A stretch of 64,000 nucleotides of DNA, taken from assembly GCF_013870525.1 (NCBI RefSeq), contig NZ_JACBXD010000018.1, positions 56,459 to 120,458 on the forward strand, in the 5' to 3' direction. Positions 1-5,965 of the stretch are shown in pieces. Below the pieces are notes generated by a model that saw only the letters and a list, made by a program, of their open reading frames with translations, did not search any database and was not told where the DNA came from. A program made the translations under genes and the position numbers. The first letter of the stretch is position 1. Each line of letters opens with the position of its first letter. The stretch comes from Amycolatopsis pittospori (GTDB lineage Bacteria; Actinomycetota; Actinomycetes; Mycobacteriales; Pseudonocardiaceae).

Positions 1-617
1 CGAACCACTCGGCCAACCCGACGACCCTGCAGGACGTGTTCTTCCGGATCGGCGGCCAGATCGCGGGGAAGGCGACCAACAGCCTGATCGTCAACAGCCG
101 CGACACGATCATCGACCACATCTGGGCCTGGCGGGCCGACCACGGCAACGCGGGCACCTACGGCTGGACGATCAACACCGGGGATACGGGCGTGGTCGTC
201 AACGGCGACAACGTCCTGGCGACCGGTCTGTTCGTCGAGCACTACCAGAAGTACCAGGTGATCTGGAACGGCCAGAACGGCCGGACGATCTTCTTCCAGA
301 ACGAGATCCCTTACGACGTCCCGGATCAAGCGGGCTGGAAGAGTCCGAACGGGCTCAACGGGTACGCCGCCTACAAGGTGGGGGACAACGTGACCTCACA
401 TGAGGCGTGGGGCCTGGGCAGTTACTGCTTCTTCAACGACAACCCGGCGGTGAACCTGTACCACGCGTTCGAGGTGCCGAACCGCTCCGGCGTCCGGTTC
501 CACAATCTCGTGACGGTCTCGCTGAACTACAAGGGGACCATCACCCACGTGATCAACGACGCGGGGGCGGTGACCCCGCCGGGGACGACGCCGAGCAACC
601 TCGTCAGCTACCCGTAG
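1..617 (+). CDS. C-terminal part of a secreted right-handed beta-helix protein (5' end outside window)
   Basis: The reading frame is open from the first complete codon (base 3) to a TAG at 615-617, so this is the last ~204 residues of a longer protein. Short phrases such as NSLIVNSRDTIIDHIWAWRADHG, NGDNVLATGLFVEH and HEAWGLGSYC resemble the beta-helix part of actinobacterial proteins often named coagulation factor 5/8 type or misnamed adenylyl cyclase; these look like secreted carbohydrate-active proteins. I infer an extracellular polysaccharide-related role. The catalytic region and any signal peptide lie upstream and cannot be judged. A long palindrome 25 bases downstream probably terminates transcription. 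Family recognition is moderate; substrate unknown. Confidence 0.75.
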   Translation, partial: NHSANPTTLQDVFFRIGGQIAGKATNSLIVNSRDTIIDHIWAWRADHGNAGTYGWTINTGDTGVVVNGDNVLATGLFVEHYQKYQVIWNGQNGRTIFFQNEIPYDVPDQAGWKSPNGLNGYAAYKVGDNVTSHEAWGLGSYCFFNDNPAVNLYHAFEVPNRSGVRFHNLVTVSLNYKGTITHVINDAGAVTPPGTTPSNLVSYP

Positions 618-641
618 GTCGACCCACCTGCGCGTCGTCGT

Positions 642-702
642 GAAGTCCGTGAAGGCCTCCTTGAGGGACCCTGGGTCCCTCAAGGAGGCCTTCACGGACT
701 TC
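642..702. repeat. Palindrome family A, copy 1 (30-bp arms, 1-nt loop)
   Basis: Bases 642-671 are perfectly reverse-complementary to 673-702 with a single T at 672. The arm contains CGTGAAGGCCTCCTTGAGGG. Near-identical copies occur at 28134-28188 and 63297-63355. It follows the stop codon of the upstream gene by 24 bases and can act as a transcription terminator, although no U-tract follows. Confidence 0.9.
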
Positions 703-842
703 GGCGATCGGCACGTTTGCGCCACCTGTGTCGGCGGTCGCGGCCTCAGGGGGCGTGCGTGAGGGTGGGGCGAACGGGTCGTGTCGCGGGGGCTGAGGTG
801 AAGGGCGCTTCGTCGCGTGGCCCCGTGAGCTCTGCCGGGCAA

Positions 843-905
843 GAGGTGTTGCGAAAGGCACTTTCGCAACCATCAGTGTTGCGAAAGTGCCTTTCGCAAC
901 ACCTC
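843..905. repeat. Nested palindrome (28-bp arms, each arm itself palindromic)
   Basis: Bases 843-870 pair with 878-905 around a 7-nt loop (CATCAGT). Each arm contains GTTGCGAAAG and CTTTCGCAAC, so each arm can also fold on itself. This allows either one long hairpin or two small ones, a cruciform-prone arrangement. No second copy was seen in the window. Confidence 0.85.
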
Positions 906-946
906 CCTCAGCGCGGACCGTGCCGGCCATGACCGGTCCAGTGAGC

Positions 947-963
947 TGTATAACGCCCTATAC
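947..963. repeat. Motif TGTATAACGCCCTATAC, copy 1 of 3
   Basis: The 17-base string contains GTATA and TATAC as 5-bp inverted arms around six bases. Related copies are at 24566-24582 and 28027-28043. This copy lies 48 bases before the aldehyde dehydrogenase start. It could be an operator or a dispersed repeat; function unknown. Confidence 0.6.
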
Positions 964-1010
964 CGCTGGGCGTCAGGCGACGATACCGGGGAGCGGTTAG
1001 GCTCCGACTC

Positions 1011-2333
1011 ATGATCAGCAGTGATGCCCCCACGGACCTCGACGCCGCAGCCGTAGTCGGTGACCTGCGCGAACTCTTCCGTTCCGGCGTCACGAAGCCG
1101 GTGGCCTGGCGGCGGACGCAGCTGATGGGGCTGCGCTCGCTGTTGTCCGAGCAGGCCGACGTCTTCCTCAAGGCGCTGTATGCCGACCTCCGCAAGAACG
1201 CCGTCGAGGCCAAGCGCGCGGAGATCGCGCTCGTGCGCAACGAGCTCGATCACACGCTGGAGAACCTCGACTCCTGGCTGAACCCGGAGCCCGCCGACAT
1301 CCCCGGGCCACTGCGCCCGGGGGACGGCCGCGTCGTGCGTGAGCCGCTGGGCGTCGCGTTGATCATCGGGCCCTGGAACTATCCGCTGCAGCTGGTGCTC
1401 GCACCGCTCGTCGGGGCACTGGCGGCGGGCAACTGCGCGGTCGTGAAGCCGAGCGAGCTGTCGCCGAACACTTCGGCCGCGATCGCCGAGCACCTGCCGA
1501 ACTACGTCGAAGGCGTCCGCGTCGTCCAGGGCGCCGTGCCCGAGACTACGGCGTTGCTGGAGCAGAAGTTCGACACGATCTTCTACACCGGCAATGGCGC
1601 CGTCGGCCGGATCGTGATGACAGCGGCGGCGAAGCATCTGACGCCGGTCACGCTCGAACTGGGCGGGAAGAGCCCGGCGATCGTCGAGCCGGGCGCGGAT
1701 CTCGCCGTGACCGCGCAACGGCTCGCGTACGGCAAGTTCGCCAACGCCGGCCAGACCTGCGTGGCTCCCGACTACGTCCTCGCGATCGGCGGCACCGGCC
1801 CGGAACTGGTGGGACACCTCGCCGAGACGGTCACCGGGATGTTCGGTGAGGACCCGGCGACCAGCGACTCCTACGGCCGCATCATCTCGACGCGCCACTA
1901 CGACCGGCTCGCCGCCCTGCTGGACAACGGAACCGTGGCTCTCGGCGGCGAGAGCGACCGCGACGAGAAGTACATCGCGCCCACCGTGCTCACCGACGTC
2001 GATCCGGACGCGCCGGTCATGCGTGACGAGATCTTCGGGCCGATCCTGCCGATCATCGAGGTCCCCGACGTCGACGCGGCGCTGGAGTTCGTCAACGAAC
2101 GCGACAAGCCGCTGGCGCTCTACGCCTTCACGGAGTCGGACGAGACCAAACGCCGGATCGAGACGGAGACGTCGTCCGGCGGGCTGGTGTTCGGGGCGGC
2201 GATCATCCACCTCGCGGCGCCGGACCTGCCGTTCGGCGGGGTCGGCGAGAGCGGGATGGGGCGCTACCACGGCCGCTATTCGATCGACAACTTCAGTCAC
2301 GTGAAGGCCGTGCTGGACAAGCCACTCGCCTAA
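1011..2333 (+). CDS. Aldehyde dehydrogenase, class 3-like, NAD(P)+-dependent
   Basis: The 440-residue product oxidises an aldehyde to the carboxylic acid in the cytoplasm. Family marks visible are PWNYP with Asn123 (oxyanion site), GNGAVGR at 194-200, LELGGKSP with general-base Glu216 and GQTC with nucleophile Cys250. The length and the absence of a long N-terminal extension fit the short class 3/coniferyl-type aldehyde dehydrogenases. TAGGCT (998-1003) ends 7 bases before the ATG and there is no ribosome-binding site, so a leaderless transcript is likely. Its stop codon overlaps the stop of the convergent small gene by four bases. The aldehyde is unknown and the neighbours do not reveal a pathway. 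Confidence 0.93.
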   Translation: MISSDAPTDLDAAAVVGDLRELFRSGVTKPVAWRRTQLMGLRSLLSEQADVFLKALYADLRKNAVEAKRAEIALVRNELDHTLENLDSWLNPEPADIPGPLRPGDGRVVREPLGVALIIGPWNYPLQLVLAPLVGALAAGNCAVVKPSELSPNTSAAIAEHLPNYVEGVRVVQGAVPETTALLEQKFDTIFYTGNGAVGRIVMTAAAKHLTPVTLELGGKSPAIVEPGADLAVTAQRLAYGKFANAGQTCVAPDYVLAIGGTGPELVGHLAETVTGMFGEDPATSDSYGRIISTRHYDRLAALLDNGTVALGGESDRDEKYIAPTVLTDVDPDAPVMRDEIFGPILPIIEVPDVDAALEFVNERDKPLALYAFTESDETKRRIETETSSGGLVFGAAIIHLAAPDLPFGGVGESGMGRYHGRYSIDNFSHVKAVLDKPLA

Positions 2334-2539
2334 GCCAGCGGACGCCGTGCCGGTGGAGGCGGAACCGTCTTCGCCAGCACGATCTCCGCCAGCCGGATCG
2401 TCGCGAGACCGCGTTTGGTCTCCACGGTGCATTCCGCGTCGTCGCGGGAGCGCAGGTAGCCGAGTGCGTCGGTGAAGCCGCCCTCGATCCGGTACCGCAC
2501 GACGACCCTCGTGCCGACCGGGACGTCGGGGAGCGTCAT
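2330..2539 (-). CDS. Small stand-alone SH3-like domain protein (69 aa)
   Basis: The product starts MTLPDVPVGTRVVVRYRIEG and ends with basic, proline-rich AKTVPPPPARR. The pattern (GTRVVVRYR, TDALGYLRS, RLAEIVLAKTVPP) resembles the small N-terminal beta-barrel found in front of some actinobacterial GNAT acetyltransferases (Rv0428c type), but no acetyltransferase follows. The ATG overlaps the TGA of the glutaredoxin-like gene (ATGA), so the two are translationally coupled and probably cotranscribed with the LAL regulator. The function is unknown; the resemblance is my recollection of the family and should be checked by profile search. Confidence 0.7.
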   Translation of the reverse strand: MTLPDVPVGTRVVVRYRIEGGFTDALGYLRSRDDAECTVETKRGLATIRLAEIVLAKTVPPPPARRPLA

Positions 2540-2775
2540 CGGTTCAGGTGCGCGGTGAGCTCGTCGTCGCTCGGCTCGACCAGGTGGGTACCGTCCGGCC
2601 AGACGATGGTCGGGATCCGCCGTTCGCCGTTCTGCAGGGCGCGCACGGTCTCCTCGGCGCCGGAATCCGCCTCGACGTCCAGGTAGTCGTACTCGACACC
2701 CTTGGTGTCCAGCAGGGCGCGGCTGCGCTTCACGTCGGGGCACCAGCTCGCGCCGTACACGATGAGATCGCTCAT
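2536..2775 (-). CDS. Glutaredoxin/mycoredoxin-like protein with single-cysteine CPDV motif
   Basis: The 79-residue product has the thioredoxin-fold layout of small glutaredoxins: beta strand MSDLIVYGAS, active site W-C12-P-D-V, the cis-Pro region RIPTIVWPDG and a final helix. Classic glutaredoxins and mycoredoxins have CxxC; here the second cysteine is Val15, so only a monothiol mechanism (deglutathionylation or demycothiolation) is possible. It starts 3 bases after the LAL regulator stop and overlaps the next gene, so all three likely form one transcript. Function in redox repair is inferred. Confidence 0.8.
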   Translation of the reverse strand: MSDLIVYGASWCPDVKRSRALLDTKGVEYDYLDVEADSGAEETVRALQNGERRIPTIVWPDGTHLVEPSDDELTAHLNR

Positions 2776-2778
2776 GGA

Positions 2779-5667
2779 TCACAGCATGCCAGGCCGTGAT
2801 CCCGCCGCGTGTTCGGCGAGGGCGGAACGGTCGGCGAGGCCGGTCTTGGTGAGCAGGCTCGCGACGTGCTTCTCGACCGTCCTGGGCGAGATGTGCAGCC
2901 GCTGCCCGATGTCCTTGTTCCCCATCCGCTCGGCGAGCAGCACCAGGACCTCGTACTCGCGGACGGTGACGCCGGACGCGCGCAGGTCGCCGGGCACCCG
3001 GTCGACGCCGGCCCGGCGCTGACGGACGGGTGAGCCGAGCTTGCGGAGCAGGCTCCGACAAGCACCGGCGACGGCCTGGATGTCCCTGCTGTGGAAGTAC
3101 TCTTCGGCCTCGTTGAGCCAGCCCGCCGGATCGCCCCAGCCGTCGGCCGCGGCCGGTTCGGCGATCAGGCGGAGCCCGAGATGACGGGCCAGGGGATAGG
3201 GTGCGGACGTCTCCAACGCGGCGGCGACCGCTCGTCCGGCTTCCGCCGCGTCACCGCGTCTGCCGTGCTCGACGGCGTGCGCGAGCTCCACGAACTGGCG
3301 GTTCCAGCGCATTCCGACCACCGCCGACCCGGCCTCCGGGCAGGCGGCGCCGCCCAGGGTGTCCACGAGTGTCCTCAGACCGTGCTGACCGGCGAGATGG
3401 AACCGGCTCGGCCGTTGTTCCTCGAGTTCGGTCACCTGCCCGAGTTCCCGGCGCGCCCGGTCGAAGTCCTCCTCCAGCAGCGAGCAGAACACCCGCCCGA
3501 GCCCGATGCTCAGCACCATCTCCTGGGCGTTCTCGCCGCCGATCTCCCGGAAGTCCTCCAGCGCCTGCTCCATCGCCGGGCGATCCGCGCGGTGCCCGGC
3601 GGACATCGCCCTGGTCATATGCGCGTACTGCAGTAACGCGGTCAGCCGGAGCCTGCCGAGTACGGCCAGGTTCTCCTCCAGCAGCGCGTGCGCGGTGTCG
3701 AAGTCGCACCGCAGGATCGCGTGCATGGTGCGCACGGAATCGACCGCGCAGTGCAGCGTGATCGACCCGGTCCGCTGGGCGTCGGCGCGGGCGAGCAGCA
3801 GGGTCTGCTCGTCACCGTTCATCAGCACGCGATGGCCGCCGAGCCGGACCAGCGCCTGGGTGCGGAGGTGATGCAGCTGGTTGTCCTCGGCGGTCCGCCG
3901 CGCGAGTTGCATGTAATGCTCGGATTCGGTGAGGTCCCGCGACAGCGCCAGCATGCCGAGCACCTGCAGCGCCTGGCAGACGACGAACGGCTGCCCGGTC
4001 TCCTCGGCCACCTTCCACGACTGTCGCGCGAGCCGTTCCGCCTTCCCAGCACGGCCGGGGACGTCGAGCCAGAGATTCGCTTCGACCGCGTCGACAGCGG
4101 CCTGTTGCGCCGGTGAGATCGCCGAACCCAGGGGAGCGCGGGCGCGTTCGATCTGGCCGAGGCATTCGTCGTGCCGCCCGGCGATGTACGCGGCCCACGC
4201 GAGCTGGGTGTGCAGTTTGGCCGCGCGTTCCAGTGTCCCGATCTCGCCGAACCCGGCGGAAAGCTCGACGGCTCGGTCGAACTGGCCGATCTGTCCCAGC
4301 GCGTACAGCAGGGTCTCCAGCACCTCCGCCCGGTTCCCGGCATCGGCACCTGAGAGCAGGTCGACGGCCTTGGTGAGCATCGTGACGGCGGAGTCGGCCG
4401 CTCCCGCGTCGAGTGCGCGCCGTCCGGTTTCGGCGAACAGCCGTCCGGCCGCCTGCTCGTCCAGCGCGGTCAGCCGGAGCGACGCGCCGAGCGCGCACAG
4501 GTCGCCGGGCAGGCCCGGATAAAGCTTCTCGACGGCGTCCGCGGCCTGACGCGCGAGTGCCGCCTTCCGGGCCGGGACCTGTCGCTCCAGCAACGCTTCC
4601 GCGGTCAGCGGATGCCTGAAGGCGTACCAGCCCGGGGTCGTTTCGTCGGTGGTCACCAGGTTCGCCGACACCGCGGCGGTCAGGTGGTTGTGCAGGGTCC
4701 GGTCGTTCATCCCGGTGACGGTCTGCACCACCGAGAGTGGAAAACGGCGGCCGATGATCGCGGCGACCGACAGGAGTTCACCCGCCTGCTCGCCCAGTTG
4801 CTCCATCCGGGCGCCGATACTCGTCACCAGTGCGGCGGGAACGCGGGCGCGGAGTTCGCCGATCACGCGCCAGCCGTCGCGGCCCTCGACCAGCAGGCCG
4901 TCGTTCACCATTCCGTGGAGCAACTCCTCGACGATGAACGGCAGGCCCGCGCTGTTGCGCCACAACAACTCCGCCGCGGCCGCGGGCAGGTGCTCAGGTT
5001 CGGTCTCCAGGCAGGCGGCGGCGAGCTTCCGGGTGTCGGAGAGGCCGAGGCGGTCGAGTTCGAGGACTGTGCAGCTCATCCGCTGCGCGCCGGAGGTCGC
5101 CAGACGGAGCGCGTCGGACGGCTCGTTGCGCAGGGTGCCGACGAGCAGGGTGTGCGCCGCGGACAGGTTGTCGACGAGGTATTCGAGGATGAACAGCGTT
5201 TCGGCGTCGGCGTCCTGAAGATCGTCGAGGACCAGGAGCGCGCCGGTGTCGCGGCTGGTGACGGCCAGCAGCCGGTACACGGCCTCGGCGAGGACCATCA
5301 GGGAACCGGATTCCCGCGGGCGGTCGCCTTGGCTCCAGTCGGGGATGAGCTGGGCGAGTACGGGGACGAACGGGTCGAGTTCGGCGGCCCGCGGCGGTCC
5401 ACCGCCGCGGAAGTGCGAAAGCAGCGCCTGGGTCAACGGCCGGAAAGGGACCAAAGGGCCGATCGAACTCGCCCTGCCCTGCAGCACCGGGATGTCCGCG
5501 GCGACCGCGCGGGACGCGGCTTCGATGGCGAGGCGGGACTTGCCGATGCCGCCTTCGCCCACGAGAAAGAGCGCGCCGCCGCGACCGGCGATGGCGCGAT
5601 CGAGAGCTCCGGAGAGCTCGGCCAGTTCGGCGTCGCGGCCGATCACCCGCGACGAACGGATCCCCAC
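2779..5667 (-). CDS. LAL-family transcriptional regulator (AAA ATPase plus LuxR-type helix-turn-helix)
   Basis: This 962-residue protein has a P-loop (GEGGIGKS, residues 37-44), a Walker B-like LLVLDDLQD, a long helical middle region rich in Ala/Leu repeats and a C-terminal LuxR helix-turn-helix (TVREYEVLVLLAERMGNKDI followed by SPRTVEKHVASLLTKTGL). Such large ATP-binding LuxR regulators usually activate secondary-metabolite or sugar-use genes. It lies downstream of the LanM locus on the same strand, separated by a strong hairpin. TATAGT at 5675-5680 ends 7 bases before the GTG start with no ribosome-binding site, so I infer a leaderless promoter of its own. Control of the LanM locus is plausible but unproven. 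Confidence 0.92.
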   Translation of the reverse strand: MGIRSSRVIGRDAELAELSGALDRAIAGRGGALFLVGEGGIGKSRLAIEAASRAVAADIPVLQGRASSIGPLVPFRPLTQALLSHFRGGGPPRAAELDPFVPVLAQLIPDWSQGDRPRESGSLMVLAEAVYRLLAVTSRDTGALLVLDDLQDADAETLFILEYLVDNLSAAHTLLVGTLRNEPSDALRLATSGAQRMSCTVLELDRLGLSDTRKLAAACLETEPEHLPAAAAELLWRNSAGLPFIVEELLHGMVNDGLLVEGRDGWRVIGELRARVPAALVTSIGARMEQLGEQAGELLSVAAIIGRRFPLSVVQTVTGMNDRTLHNHLTAAVSANLVTTDETTPGWYAFRHPLTAEALLERQVPARKAALARQAADAVEKLYPGLPGDLCALGASLRLTALDEQAAGRLFAETGRRALDAGAADSAVTMLTKAVDLLSGADAGNRAEVLETLLYALGQIGQFDRAVELSAGFGEIGTLERAAKLHTQLAWAAYIAGRHDECLGQIERARAPLGSAISPAQQAAVDAVEANLWLDVPGRAGKAERLARQSWKVAEETGQPFVVCQALQVLGMLALSRDLTESEHYMQLARRTAEDNQLHHLRTQALVRLGGHRVLMNGDEQTLLLARADAQRTGSITLHCAVDSVRTMHAILRCDFDTAHALLEENLAVLGRLRLTALLQYAHMTRAMSAGHRADRPAMEQALEDFREIGGENAQEMVLSIGLGRVFCSLLEEDFDRARRELGQVTELEEQRPSRFHLAGQHGLRTLVDTLGGAACPEAGSAVVGMRWNRQFVELAHAVEHGRRGDAAEAGRAVAAALETSAPYPLARHLGLRLIAEPAAADGWGDPAGWLNEAEEYFHSRDIQAVAGACRSLLRKLGSPVRQRRAGVDRVPGDLRASGVTVREYEVLVLLAERMGNKDIGQRLHISPRTVEKHVASLLTKTGLADRSALAEHAAGSRPGML

Positions 5668-5714
5668 CGCCGAGACTATAGCGAGCGAAATCCCCTGCTA
5701 TGGCGAAGAGTTGA

Positions 5715-5749
5715 TCACGAAGGCGGGCATTCGGGTCCCGCCTTCGTGA
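5715..5749 (-). terminator. Hairpin terminator after the peptide gene
   Basis: Bases 5715-5727 pair perfectly with 5737-5749 (13-bp GC-rich stem, 9-nt loop). It lies 8 bases beyond the stop of the LanM-associated peptide gene and before the LAL regulator promoter, so it probably separates the two transcripts. Confidence 0.8.
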
Positions 5750-5756
5750 GCCTGTC

Positions 5757-5951
5757 TCAGATCCAGCCGCCGGTGAAGACGCTGACCACGGACGGCGAGT
5801 TGGGGTCGCCGGACAGGGTGGCGAGCGGGTTGGCGCTCAGCCGGGGCTTGCCGCCCGCCAGAGCGTGGTTGCGCGAACCGACTTCGAGGGCTCGGGGCAG
5901 GGTCACGGCGCCGAGCGCGTCTTCGGTGGCGGACAGATCTCTTTCGTACAT
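5757..5951 (-). CDS. Candidate RiPP precursor peptide without cysteine (64 aa), downstream of LanM
   Basis: The ATG at 5951 is preceded by GAGGAG with 10-base spacing; an in-frame ATG at 5969 overlaps the LanM stop codon (ATGA) and would add six residues. The peptide begins MYERDLSATEDALGAV, has an acidic leader-like N-terminus, a LAGG site at residues 31-34 that looks like a double-glycine leader end, and would release a 30-residue core ending SPSVVSVFTGGWI. The presumed core has seven Ser/Thr but the whole peptide has no Cys, so ordinary lanthionine rings cannot form within it. I infer that it is the LanM substrate from its coupling, size and layout; no homologue was recognised. Confidence 0.65.
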   Translation of the reverse strand: MYERDLSATEDALGAVTLPRALEVGSRNHALAGGKPRLSANPLATLSGDPNSPSVVSVFTGGWI

Positions 5952-5965
5952 TTCGGTGTATCTCC

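Larger units (their letters stand above)
618..1010. other. Gene-free stretch with two large palindromes and a short repeated motif
   Basis: No convincing gene is visible in these 393 bases. They hold a 30-bp-arm palindrome (642-702), a GTTGCGAAAG-type double palindrome (843-905), the 17-base motif at 947-963 and the likely promoter of the following aldehyde dehydrogenase (TAGGCT at 998-1003). Bases 780-810 (GTGAAGGGCGCTTCG) look like a decayed relative of the palindromes. Confidence 0.7.

Noticed and set aside
947..963. Operator of the aldehyde dehydrogenase gene
   Set aside because: The same motif occurs at two gene 3' ends, so an operator reading of this copy alone is not supported.
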